Origin: Ignavibacterium sp037440165
GTDB taxonomy: Bacteria > Bacteroidota > Ignavibacteria > Ignavibacteriales > Ignavibacteriaceae
Direction of reading: 5' to 3'
Assembly: GCF_037440165.1 (NCBI RefSeq)
Contig: NZ_JBBIUQ010000017.1
Span: 1 to 64,000, forward strand
Length of the DNA: 64,000 nucleotides
The notes beneath the pieces were generated by a model. The model worked only from the letters and a program-made list of their open reading frames with translations. It was not told where the DNA came from and did not search any database. Made by a program: the position numbers and the translations under genes. Shown here one piece after another: positions 1 to 7,144 of this stretch (its first letter is position 1; each line of letters starts with the position of its first letter).

Positions 1-127
1 TTGACCGACTTGATTGACTTTTCACAAAAGCTAAAGGTAAAGTTTGAATCGATTTAACATATATTTTTATTTCTTCATCACTAACCGAATCAAGTCGGGC
101 AGGTATCCTGCTGAGCTACCGGGGCAA
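1..127. repeat. Direct repeat copy 1 (127 bp) with tRNA 5'-half-like sequence
   Basis: Bases 1-127 are identical to bases 402-528, and the copies diverge right after the shared GGGGCAA. Read on the minus strand, the right end (about 127-104) is GCCCCGGTAGCTCAGCAGGA, which looks like the acceptor strand and D-arm of a tRNA. The sequence then leaves the tRNA pattern, so no complete tRNA is present. The repeat supplies the last codons and stop of the GIY-YIG gene. The left end coincides with the window start, so the true left boundary is unknown. Confidence 0.9.
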
Positions 128-372
128 ATATTTAAAAGTAATTTCTTAATTTTTCTTCTGCCTGCAGCACTTTTAAAATATTTTTCTTTCAGTCTCGCTT
201 CAATTTCATTTTGAAATTCTTCTGAATATACTAACCTCCAAGGAGAGTATCTCTTTGTATACTTGGATCTTCCAGCATTATGCTCTTTTAGTCTCCTCTC
301 CAAATTATTTGTGAATCCAACGTAAGTCTTTTTATAATTTTCACTGTACAATATGTAAACAAAATACTTCAT
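67..372 (-). CDS. GIY-YIG nuclease domain protein (UvrC/URI-like, about 101 aa)
   Basis: This small single-domain GIY-YIG endonuclease would cut DNA at or near specific sites; its cellular role is unknown. From Met at 372 the protein opens MKYFVYILYS and continues TYVGFTNNLERRLKEHN, matching the GIY and YIG strands and the catalytic Arg region, followed by a Glu in EIEARLKE. The frame is open to an ATG at 426, but those 18 extra codons lie partly in the 127-bp repeat and precede the conserved fold, so I chose the inner ATG. No strong ribosome site is visible. The last about 19 residues (from CPGSSAGYLP) are translated from the tRNA-like repeat and are probably not part of the fold. The gene is bounded by the two repeat copies, which suggests a mobile or homing unit. 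Confidence 0.8.
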   Translation of the reverse strand: MKYFVYILYSENYKKTYVGFTNNLERRLKEHNAGRSKYTKRYSPWRLVYSEEFQNEIEARLKEKYFKSAAGRRKIKKLLLNICPGSSAGYLPDLIRLVMKK

Positions 373-401
373 ATATCTAATGGAAACTGCTGCTCCCCGC
401 C

Positions 402-528
402 TTGACCGACTTGATTGACTTTTCACAAAAGCTAAAGGTAAAGTTTGAATCGATTTAACATATATTTTTATTTCTTCATCACTAACCGAATCAAGTCGGG
501 CAGGTATCCTGCTGAGCTACCGGGGCAA
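402..528. repeat. Direct repeat copy 2 (127 bp) with tRNA 5'-half-like sequence
   Basis: This is an exact copy of bases 1-127, offset by 401 bp. On the minus strand it opens with a tRNA-like acceptor/D-arm (528-505) and then runs through an AT-rich stretch into the GIY-YIG gene. A short inverted match (AATCAAGTCGG) occurs near both ends of the repeat. No anticodon arm, T arm or 3' acceptor was found. Confidence 0.9.
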
Positions 529-614
529 TTATGAGTATATGAGCTAACAACATTTGCACTTAATTCGTGATGCAAAATTATTGAAGTTGAACTTTAGAAT
601 GAAGTTTAGAGGAC

Positions 615-1412
615 TTATTCTGATATAGATTCTTTATCAATCAAATCAGCTATTGAATTTAACTGATATGTCGGATGAAGGTTATGATTTCCATTTAATG
701 AATTCCTTACACCTGTAGAGACCAAAGCTGTATCAACAGACATAATTTTGCCCATTGCAATATCTGTTTCCAAGCGATCTCCAATTATCAATGTTTTAAC
801 ATTTTCAAAATTTAATCTCTTTCTTATTTCTCCGATCATAAATTCTGATGGTTTGCCAAAATGCAATTCCAGTCTTCTTTTTGTTCTTTTTTCCAATGCC
901 GATATTATGGAACCAGCATCAAGAACTTCGCCCGATTCAACCGGACAAGTATCATCAATGTTTGCTGCGAAAAATTTTGCACCATTTTCAATTGCTCGTG
1001 CTGCTATTTCTAATTTTTCGTAATTGAAGGTTCGGTCTAATGTTATTATCACAATCTGAATATCGCTCTCATCTTCAGAATAACTCAAATTTATCTGACT
1101 CATTTCATCTAAAAATTTTTTCTCTCCGATTGCAAAAAAATTTTTTTTCTTAAAGTTTTCTGAAAGATAATTTTTGAGTACAATGGTTGAAGTTAATATT
1201 TGATTTTCCTGAATTTCAAAACCGGATTTTCTCAGGAAGATGAAATAATCGTGGGCAGTATCAGTGGTTTTGTTTGAAACAAAAATTATCTTTTTACCAA
1301 TTTCAGTAAGATGATTTATCGTTTCTGCTGCCCGTTCGATTATTTTATAACCTCGATAAATTGTTCCATCAAGGTCGAAGATAAAGTAAGAATATTTATG
1401 ATAAAGCTTCAA
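615..1412 (-). CDS. HAD-superfamily (HAD-IIA, NagD-like) hydrolase
   Basis: This is a predicted cytoplasmic phosphatase of the HAD-IIA (NagD/PGP) type; the substrate is unknown. The nucleophile motif FIFDLDGTIYRG lies near residue 13, and motif II falls around VSNKTTD. The lysine/motif III region GKPSEFMIGE and the acidic motif IV IIGDRLETDIAMG lie near residues 188-220. The length of 265 aa is normal for the family. It is the last gene of a minus-strand run with an RmlD-like reductase and a PfkB kinase, 27 bp downstream of the reductase. A role in sugar or nucleotide phosphate turnover is plausible from context, but nothing narrows it further. Confidence 0.85.
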   Translation of the reverse strand: MKLYHKYSYFIFDLDGTIYRGYKIIERAAETINHLTEIGKKIIFVSNKTTDTAHDYFIFLRKSGFEIQENQILTSTIVLKNYLSENFKKKNFFAIGEKKFLDEMSQINLSYSEDESDIQIVIITLDRTFNYEKLEIAARAIENGAKFFAANIDDTCPVESGEVLDAGSIISALEKRTKRRLELHFGKPSEFMIGEIRKRLNFENVKTLIIGDRLETDIAMGKIMSVDTALVSTGVRNSLNGNHNLHPTYQLNSIADLIDKESISE

Positions 1413-1439
1413 AGAATTTGAGAATATATTTTTGAGTGA

Positions 1440-2360
1440 TTAAAGAATATTTTCAAATAATTCCTTTTTCATTTCAGATAATGCTTCTTCAATTGTGTGT
1501 GGCCTATAGCCAAGTTCAGATTGAGCTTTAATTGTGATTAAACCGCTTTTTAATGGTCTTCTTGCTGGCTGTTTAAGTTCTTCGGTTGTAATAGGTATAA
1601 TCAGAGATTTGTCCAAAGAAAAATAATCAGCTATGATTTGAGTAAACTCAAATCGGGATAAAAATTCTCTGCCGCCAATGTTATAGATTCCTTCTCGTTT
1701 CGATTCAATTATTTTATCTACTGCCTGGACAAGATCATCAAGGTAAGTCGGATTGTTAATCTGATCAGTAACAATTTTTATTTGTTTTTTCTCTTTCAAT
1801 GAATTTACTGCCCACTTAACAAAATCAGGTCGACCAAACTTTGCCGGTCCATAAAGTACATTTGTCCGGATAATTGTGTTTTTAACACCATATAGTTTAA
1901 GAACATTTTCACTTGCAAGTTTTGTTCTTCCATAGTAACCAAGCGGATTAGGCATTGCAGATTCAAGATAAGGACCATTTTTACCATCAAAGATATAATC
2001 AGATGAGAAATGAATTATGTGGGCGTCAATTATTCTTGCTGCTTCGGCCATAAATTCAACTGCTTTTACATTTACACGCCAAGCTGTCTCTCTTTCAGTT
2101 TCTGATAAATCCACTATTGTAAAAGCTGCAGCGTTTATAATAAAGTCGGGACAAAATTCATAAATAAGGTTTTTTGTTTTATTGCGGTCTGTTATATCGC
2201 ACTGAACATAGTCAAATCCTTCAATAAACGATTTTTCTTCCATTGAAGAAGTTAATAGTTCAAGTGAATTCGTTTTGAAGTGCTCACAAATTCTTTGTCC
2301 AAGCATTCCATTGGAACCAAATACAAGTATTCTGTTTTTAACTAACAATTCAGACAACAT
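1440..2360 (-). CDS. rfbD: RmlD/RfbD-type dTDP-4-dehydrorhamnose reductase (extended SDR)
   Basis: This NAD(P)H-dependent reductase probably converts dTDP-4-dehydro-rhamnose to dTDP-rhamnose or acts on a related nucleotide sugar. The Rossmann motif FGSNGMLGQ lies near residues 14-22, and the SDR Tyr-Lys pair is in YYGRTKLASE near residue 141. The overall pattern (RTNVLYGP, YNIGGREFLSR) matches the RmlD substrate-binding family, and 306 aa is the expected length. The ATG directly abuts the stop of the upstream PfkB gene, so the two are co-transcribed. No other rml genes are in the window, so other nucleotide-sugar reductase roles remain open. Confidence 0.8.
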   Translation of the reverse strand: MLSELLVKNRILVFGSNGMLGQRICEHFKTNSLELLTSSMEEKSFIEGFDYVQCDITDRNKTKNLIYEFCPDFIINAAAFTIVDLSETERETAWRVNVKAVEFMAEAARIIDAHIIHFSSDYIFDGKNGPYLESAMPNPLGYYGRTKLASENVLKLYGVKNTIIRTNVLYGPAKFGRPDFVKWAVNSLKEKKQIKIVTDQINNPTYLDDLVQAVDKIIESKREGIYNIGGREFLSRFEFTQIIADYFSLDKSLIIPITTEELKQPARRPLKSGLITIKAQSELGYRPHTIEEALSEMKKELFENIL

Positions 2361-3215
2361 CTATTCAACTTTTTCTTTTAAGAAATCTTCAGTTTTATTT
2401 ATTGCAAATGAAAGTGATTGATATACATTTTTGTTTCTAATATAATTATAAAAGAAAGATGCCCCAAAGACATCACCACAACCTACTGTGTTGGCATTAT
2501 TTATTTCTTTTGCAGCTATAAAGTATGACATCACTTCATCATTTTTCCAGAAAAAAACTTTTGCACCCAAAACACCTTTTGTTAATAAAATTATTTTTAC
2601 TCCTTTTTGAAGCAGAAATTTTGCTCGCTCATATTCAAAATCAAAGTGACCCAAAGTATTGAATTCACTTTCATTCGACTGAAGTATATCAATGTTTTGA
2701 GCAAATTCACTAAAGTTTTCTATGATTTTAAAGATTCTCTCGCCACTTTCATTCATTGGACGCGAAAGAGTGTGAACATCAAAATAAATAATAGCTGATG
2801 TTTTAGAACGGATGTACTTTAGATCATCAAGCTCAATATCATATCCTGTTATCATATTTAGCAGAATAGCATCAAACACTGAGAAATCAATCTTTTCTGT
2901 TTTAAGTTTTGACGGAAAGTTACAGTAAACTTCTTTTCTTTCTTCCAAATCATTAACTACGAGCTTAACCGAAGGAATTGCGCTTACTTCTTCAAGAAAA
3001 CTGGAATCAAATTGTGAATAAACCGGCATAAAAAACTCTTTTGTATTATTATCGAATTGAGTAATAATGAATAATTCATTGTCATAAGATGATAGCTTTT
3101 GAATCTGTCTGGCTGAATAATAAATTCCACCGGGTGAATAACTTGCTTTTTCATTCACCAAAAACGTATCAAAAACTGAATGTCCGATTAATAAAATTTT
3201 CATAATATCACTCAA
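2361..3215 (-). CDS. PfkB-family carbohydrate/nucleoside kinase
   Basis: This is a predicted ribokinase-like ATP-dependent kinase of unknown substrate. The N-terminal glycine pair (YSPGGIYYSA, near residue 28) and the C-terminal anion-hole/catalytic motif NTVGCGDVFGASF (near residue 240, with the base in GCGD) are characteristic of PfkB proteins. At 284 aa it is slightly short for the family, and the first signature is weak. It is the first gene of the leftward PfkB-rfbD-HAD group. The divergent space with bshA contains a 16-bp perfect palindrome. A second Met at codon 5 (MKILLIG) is an equally plausible start. Confidence 0.75.
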   Translation of the reverse strand: MSDIMKILLIGHSVFDTFLVNEKASYSPGGIYYSARQIQKLSSYDNELFIITQFDNNTKEFFMPVYSQFDSSFLEEVSAIPSVKLVVNDLEERKEVYCNFPSKLKTEKIDFSVFDAILLNMITGYDIELDDLKYIRSKTSAIIYFDVHTLSRPMNESGERIFKIIENFSEFAQNIDILQSNESEFNTLGHFDFEYERAKFLLQKGVKIILLTKGVLGAKVFFWKNDEVMSYFIAAKEINNANTVGCGDVFGASFFYNYIRNKNVYQSLSFAINKTEDFLKEKVE

Positions 3216-3242
3216 CCAAATTTAAATTAAATATTACTAAAG

Positions 3243-3258
3243 ATACTGTTAACAGTAT
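3243..3258. promoter_or_regulatory. 16-bp perfect palindrome in divergent intergenic region
   Basis: ATACTGTTAACAGTAT is fully self-complementary. It sits in the 106-bp space between the leftward PfkB group and the rightward bshA group. Position and symmetry suit an operator for a dimeric repressor serving one or both promoters. No regulator is identifiable nearby, and the function is inference. Confidence 0.35.
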
Positions 3259-3321
3259 GTTAATTTGATTCAATAATACACTTAAATGGTTTATATTTAC
3301 GAGCGAAATAATTGAAAGCTA

Positions 3322-4455
3322 ATGATGAAGATTGGGATTACCTGTTATCCGACATACGGCGGAAGCGGTGTTATAGCAACAGAACTTGGTAAGGAACTAG
3401 CACTAAGAGGTCACGAAGTTCATTTTATAAGTTACGCTCTTCCGTTCAGACTTAACAAGTACATTGAGAATATCGTTTTTCACGAAGTGGAAATGAGCAA
3501 TTACCCATTATTTGAATTTCCGCTTTACAGTTTATCATTAGCAAGTAAAATGACGGAAGTAGCCAGATTTGAAATGCTTGATTTGGTTCATGTGCATTAT
3601 GCAATTCCTCATGCAACTTCGGCATATCTTGCAAAAGAGATGTTGAAAGGTCATTGCGATCTTAAAATTATTACAACTTTGCACGGAACAGACATTACAC
3701 TTGTTGGATTAGAGCCATCATTTTTGCCTCTTGTTAAATTCAGCATCGAAAAAAGTGATGGTGTAACTGCTGTTTCAAGATATCTGAAAGAGAAAACAGT
3801 TACTAATTATGAAATTGAAAAAGAAATTGAGGTGATTCCGAATTTTGTTGACACTGAAATTTATAAACCGAACCCTAATTGTGAATACCGAAAACATATT
3901 GCTCCTCACGGGGAAAAAATTCTTGTACATATTTCTAATTTCAGAAACGTAAAAAGAGTTCCTGATACGATCAGGATATTTGAAAAAGTTCAGAAAGAAA
4001 TAGCCTCTAAGCTTTTGCTTGTTGGAGACGGACCTGACAGATCTGAATGTGAAAGATTAACAAGAGAATTAGAACTTACGGACAAAGTAAAATTTCTTGG
4101 GAAACAGGAAGCTATAGTTGATATATTAAATGCTTCTGATTTATTTTTGATACCATCGCAATCAGAAAGTTTTGGATTAGCGGCTTTAGAAGCGATGGCT
4201 TGCGGTTTACCAGTTGTCAGTTCAAGTGTTGGAGGTTTACCAGAATTAATCAGACATAATGAGTGCGGATATATCGCAGAGATTGGCGATGTGGATAGAA
4301 TGGCAAAATATGTTTTAGATCTTCTGACAAATAAAAAGAAGTATGATATGTTCTCTGCCAATGCAAGAAAATGCGCCGTAACAAAATTTGATAAATCAAT
4401 TGTTGTTCCTCAATATGAAGAATATTATAAAAAAGTCTTGAGTCAAGAATCATGA
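3322..4455 (+). CDS. bshA: N-acetyl-alpha-D-glucosaminyl L-malate synthase BshA
   Basis: BshA is the GT4 glycosyltransferase that joins UDP-GlcNAc to L-malate, the first step of bacillithiol synthesis, in the cytoplasm. The N-terminus MMKIGITCYPTYGGSGVIAT is the hallmark BshA nucleotide-sugar fold start. HGTDITLVG near residue 125 and the GT4 EX7E motif in ESFGLAALEAMACGLP near residue 282 are present. The length of 377 aa is typical. Its TGA overlaps the ATG of the next gene (ATGA), indicating translational coupling with a deoxyribonucleotide N-hydrolase-like gene. BshB and BshC are not in the window. The organism therefore probably uses bacillithiol as its low-molecular-weight thiol. Confidence 0.92.
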   Translation: MMKIGITCYPTYGGSGVIATELGKELALRGHEVHFISYALPFRLNKYIENIVFHEVEMSNYPLFEFPLYSLSLASKMTEVARFEMLDLVHVHYAIPHATSAYLAKEMLKGHCDLKIITTLHGTDITLVGLEPSFLPLVKFSIEKSDGVTAVSRYLKEKTVTNYEIEKEIEVIPNFVDTEIYKPNPNCEYRKHIAPHGEKILVHISNFRNVKRVPDTIRIFEKVQKEIASKLLLVGDGPDRSECERLTRELELTDKVKFLGKQEAIVDILNASDLFLIPSQSESFGLAALEAMACGLPVVSSSVGGLPELIRHNECGYIAEIGDVDRMAKYVLDLLTNKKKYDMFSANARKCAVTKFDKSIVVPQYEEYYKKVLSQES

Positions 4456-4871
4456 TAGTTTACTGTGCCGGACCAATTTTTGGAGATCAGACATATTTAA
4501 AATCTTACTTAGAGATAATACAGTATGTTGAAAATCTTGGAATCACAGCTCTTTCAGAAATGAATTCTAAATTCACTTCATCTATACCTTTAACCAACAG
4601 ACAAGTTTATACAAGAGATATCAAATGGATTGATGGAAGCGATGCAATGGTAGCTGAAGTTTCGGGTGCAAGTCTGGGTGTTGGCTTTGAAATTGCTTAT
4701 GCTTTGTTTGTTAGGAAAATTCCTGTGCTTGCTTTATATAATGATGCAATCCAAAAAATTTCTTCAATGATATCCGGCTGTTCCAATCCCAATCTTACAG
4801 TTAAATCTTATAAAGATGACGAATCACTCAGAAAAGAAGTTAAAGCTTTCCTTTTGAAACATAAAAAGTAA
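4452..4871 (+). CDS. 2'-deoxynucleoside 5'-phosphate N-hydrolase-like protein (DNPH1/Rcl family)
   Basis: This nucleoside deoxyribosyltransferase-fold protein is predicted to hydrolyse the N-glycosidic bond of deoxynucleoside monophosphates. It opens with MIVYCAGPIFG. It carries RDIKWIDGSDAMVAEVSGAS followed by LGVGFEIAYAL, matching the DNPH1 active site with its Asp and two Glu residues. The 139-aa length fits the family. The start overlaps the bshA stop by 4 bp. Coupling to bacillithiol synthesis has no obvious metabolic reason and may simply reflect a housekeeping operon. A general nucleoside 2-deoxyribosyltransferase activity is the alternative. Confidence 0.75.
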   Translation: MIVYCAGPIFGDQTYLKSYLEIIQYVENLGITALSEMNSKFTSSIPLTNRQVYTRDIKWIDGSDAMVAEVSGASLGVGFEIAYALFVRKIPVLALYNDAIQKISSMISGCSNPNLTVKSYKDDESLRKEVKAFLLKHKK

Positions 4872-4872
4872 G

Positions 4873-5298
4873 TTGACAAGAAAAGAATTTGTAGATTATT
4901 GGAAGAGTAAATTATTATCCGAAGGAATAAAAATTTTTCCGGATGATTTCCTTGATAATTTTGCAACTATTGAGAAAAAAATTCCCGCCCAAACTTTAAT
5001 CCTCGGCTCTGAACTTTTCGGAAGTTATGAAGTAATTACAACCTCCGGCGAAATAATATTTCAGACAGAAGACTTTATTGAAGCAAAATACTATGTTTAT
5101 TCTTCTCAGCAAAGAAAATCTGAAATTAAAATTCCCGTGGATAAAAATCTTATTCCTCAAATCGTAAAAAAATATGAACAATACATTGACAATATCATAA
5201 CTGAAGTAACTAAAGAATTAAAAAAAACTTTCCCGGATACAAAAGAAATAAATCCGGTATCTGAAATACTAAAAGCTTTAAACCTTGTGAGATATTGA
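4873..5298 (+). CDS. Conserved hypothetical protein, 141 aa (TTG start)
   Basis: I do not recognise a family. The product is a soluble 141-aa mixed alpha/beta protein without signal peptide, membrane segment or cysteines. It has a central stretch rich in beta-branched residues (PAQTLILGSELFGSYEVI) and a charged helical C-terminus. The start is a TTG placed one base after the stop of the N-hydrolase gene, and no in-frame ATG lies near the N-terminus, so TTG is the best choice. It is tightly packed between the N-hydrolase gene and the rRNA methyltransferase gene (4-bp gap), which suggests an operon from bshA to 7074. Confidence 0.6.
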   Translation: MTRKEFVDYWKSKLLSEGIKIFPDDFLDNFATIEKKIPAQTLILGSELFGSYEVITTSGEIIFQTEDFIEAKYYVYSSQQRKSEIKIPVDKNLIPQIVKKYEQYIDNIITEVTKELKKTFPDTKEINPVSEILKALNLVRY

Positions 5299-5302
5299 CA
5301 GA

Positions 5303-6736
5303 ATGGAAAAAACTTCAAAGGCATACGAATATTTTGAAAAACTTTACGGAAAAGAAACAGCAGAAGTATATCAAGATTATATTCAGAAGACACCAATAGA
5401 TTATCTGAGAGTAAACACTAGTAAAATTTCCGTTCAGGATTTACAAAATCTTCTTGAGAGTAAATACAAAATTTTAACTGAACCAGTTAAGAACTTTCCC
5501 AATGCATTAAAAGTAAAAGCAGACGAGAACGATCTTGTAGGTAAAACCGTAGAGCAGATTCTGGGATATTATTACATACAAGGTTTATCATCAATGCTTC
5601 CTCCAATAGCACTTCAACCTGATGAGAAAGATTTTGTAATGGATTTATGTGGAGCTCCTGGCTCAAAAACAACTCAGATGGCAGAGATGATGAACAATAA
5701 AGGAACTCTGATTGTAAATGAAATTGATATCAATCGAATTAAATCACTTGTGTTTAACCTCGACAGATTGAATATAATCAATGCGGGAATTTTAAACTTT
5801 AAAGGTGAACTATTAAGCAAGGTTTATAATCATTACTTTAATAAAGTTCTCGTTGATGCGCCTTGCAGCGGACTTGGTATTATTCAGAAAAACAAAGAAG
5901 TGAGTAAATGGTGGTCATTAGATCAGGCAAACAGACTCCACGATTTACAAACAAAGCTTCTGGTTGCTGCAATTAAAATGGCAAAAGTTGGAGGAGAAAT
6001 TGTTTACTCAACCTGCACCTTATCAGTTGAAGAAAATGAAATGGTAATTGATACGATACTAAAAAATTATCCTGTTGAAATTATTGATGTTAACCTCCCT
6101 GTTAAAACTCATCAGGCATTTACTGAATACAATAGGATTAAATTAAACCAGCAAATGGCCAAAGCTGTAAGAATTTTACCCTGGGAAATTGATTCAGATG
6201 GTTTCTTTCTTGTAAGAATGAAAAAAACATCTGAAACTGAGCCAATGGAGAAAATGCAATTACCTGTTTCTGATATTAAAATTGTTAAAGCTACGAACAA
6301 AGAATTTTTACCATATCTAAATTATCTTGCTGAACATTTCGGTGTTGAAGAAAATGTTTTTAACGATTATAAATTTATTTTCAAAGGAAGAGATATTTAT
6401 ATTATTAATAAAGATTGGCACGATGATAATCCCGGAATCTTCAACAGAATCGGGACAAAGTTTGGCAGTCTTGATAAGAAGCAAAGAATAACTCTTCACT
6501 CAAACGGCGCTCAGGTTTTGGGCAGCACGGTAAAAAAATTTATATATGAAATAAAAGACAAAGAAGAATTAGAGTTATACCTAACAGGAATGAGAATAAA
6601 AAATTCAGAACTGGTAACAGGACAATATGTAGTAAAGTATAACAACATTGTTCTCGGAACAGCTATCAAAACTGAAGAAGGATTGAAAAGCAGATTTCCA
6701 AGAACAAAACGAACACAAAAATTTGAAGTTATGTAA
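5303..6736 (+). CDS. RsmF/RsmB-type RNA (cytosine-5)-methyltransferase, NOL1/NOP2/Sun family
   Basis: This SAM-dependent enzyme methylates cytosine C5 in rRNA or tRNA. The SAM-binding motif DLCGAPGSKTTQMAE lies near residue 113. The PCSG motif near residue 185 and the catalytic Cys in YSTCTLS near residue 236 are both intact. The C-terminal about 170 residues (LNYLAEHFGVEENVFNDYKF to the end) resemble the RsmF extension with a PUA-like RNA-binding part. The 477-aa length matches RsmF rather than RsmB, which begins with a NusB-like domain that is missing here. The ArsC/Spx-like gene follows after 2 bp. Confidence 0.85.
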   Translation: MEKTSKAYEYFEKLYGKETAEVYQDYIQKTPIDYLRVNTSKISVQDLQNLLESKYKILTEPVKNFPNALKVKADENDLVGKTVEQILGYYYIQGLSSMLPPIALQPDEKDFVMDLCGAPGSKTTQMAEMMNNKGTLIVNEIDINRIKSLVFNLDRLNIINAGILNFKGELLSKVYNHYFNKVLVDAPCSGLGIIQKNKEVSKWWSLDQANRLHDLQTKLLVAAIKMAKVGGEIVYSTCTLSVEENEMVIDTILKNYPVEIIDVNLPVKTHQAFTEYNRIKLNQQMAKAVRILPWEIDSDGFFLVRMKKTSETEPMEKMQLPVSDIKIVKATNKEFLPYLNYLAEHFGVEENVFNDYKFIFKGRDIYIINKDWHDDNPGIFNRIGTKFGSLDKKQRITLHSNGAQVLGSTVKKFIYEIKDKEELELYLTGMRIKNSELVTGQYVVKYNNIVLGTAIKTEEGLKSRFPRTKRTQKFEVM

Positions 6737-6738
6737 TT

Positions 6739-7074
6739 ATGAATATTCAGATTATTGGCACTAAAAAATGTAAAGAGACGCAGAAAGCAGAAAGATTCTT
6801 TAAAGAAAGAAGAATCGCATTTCACTTTCGTGATTTAACAGAAAAAGGATTAACTAAAGGTGAACTTGAAAACATTTCACGAGTAATCCCGTTTGAAGAG
6901 CTTATAGATACTGAATGCAAAAGATATAAAGAAAGAGGAATGCAGTATATGAAGTTTGATATTGAAGAAGAACTTTTGAGTGATTCTCTGTTACTTAAAA
7001 CACCTATCGTCCGGAATGGTAACCTTGTCACTGTTGGCTATCAACCAGAAGTCTGGAAGAAATGGCTTGCTTAG
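6739..7074 (+). CDS. ArsC/Spx-family thioredoxin-fold protein
   Basis: This 111-aa member of the glutaredoxin-like ArsC/Spx/YffB family has a single N-terminal Cys in GTKKCKETQKAE. The family pattern EELIDTECKRYKERG and the cis-Pro region KTPIVRNGNLVTVGY are also present. True arsenate reductases of this type use one Cys plus three Arg residues, while Spx-like regulators often have CxxC. Here there is one Cys and a Lys/Glu-rich surrounding, so the activity is uncertain. It is the last gene of the plus-strand group, co-transcribed with the rRNA methyltransferase gene, and is followed by a strong hairpin. Confidence 0.75.
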   Translation: MNIQIIGTKKCKETQKAERFFKERRIAFHFRDLTEKGLTKGELENISRVIPFEELIDTECKRYKERGMQYMKFDIEEELLSDSLLLKTPIVRNGNLVTVGYQPEVWKKWLA

Positions 7075-7079
7075 ACTCC

Positions 7080-7131
7080 GTGTCTTCGTGCCTCTGTGGT
7101 AATTATTTTCACCACAGAGACACAGTGACAC
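7080..7131. terminator. Convergent-junction hairpin (ACAGAG-type interspersed repeat)
   Basis: A nine-base perfect stem, CTCTGTGGT (7092-7100) with ACCACAGAG (7111-7119), is extended outward by GTGTC/GACAC pairing. It lies between the converging ArsC/Spx-like gene and glnA, where a bidirectional terminator would be expected. There is no long T-run. Related sequences occur at 42597, 55477 and 62751. Confidence 0.5.
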
Positions 7132-7144
7132 AAAGAATTAAATT

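Noticed and set aside
373..426. N-terminal 18-codon extension of the GIY-YIG gene
   Set aside because: These codons lie partly in the 127-bp repeat and precede the conserved fold; the inner ATG at 372 is preferred.
505..528. Possible tRNA gene on the minus strand
   Set aside because: Only the acceptor strand and D-arm are recognisable; anticodon arm, T arm and 3' acceptor are missing, so it is reported as a tRNA-half-like repeat.
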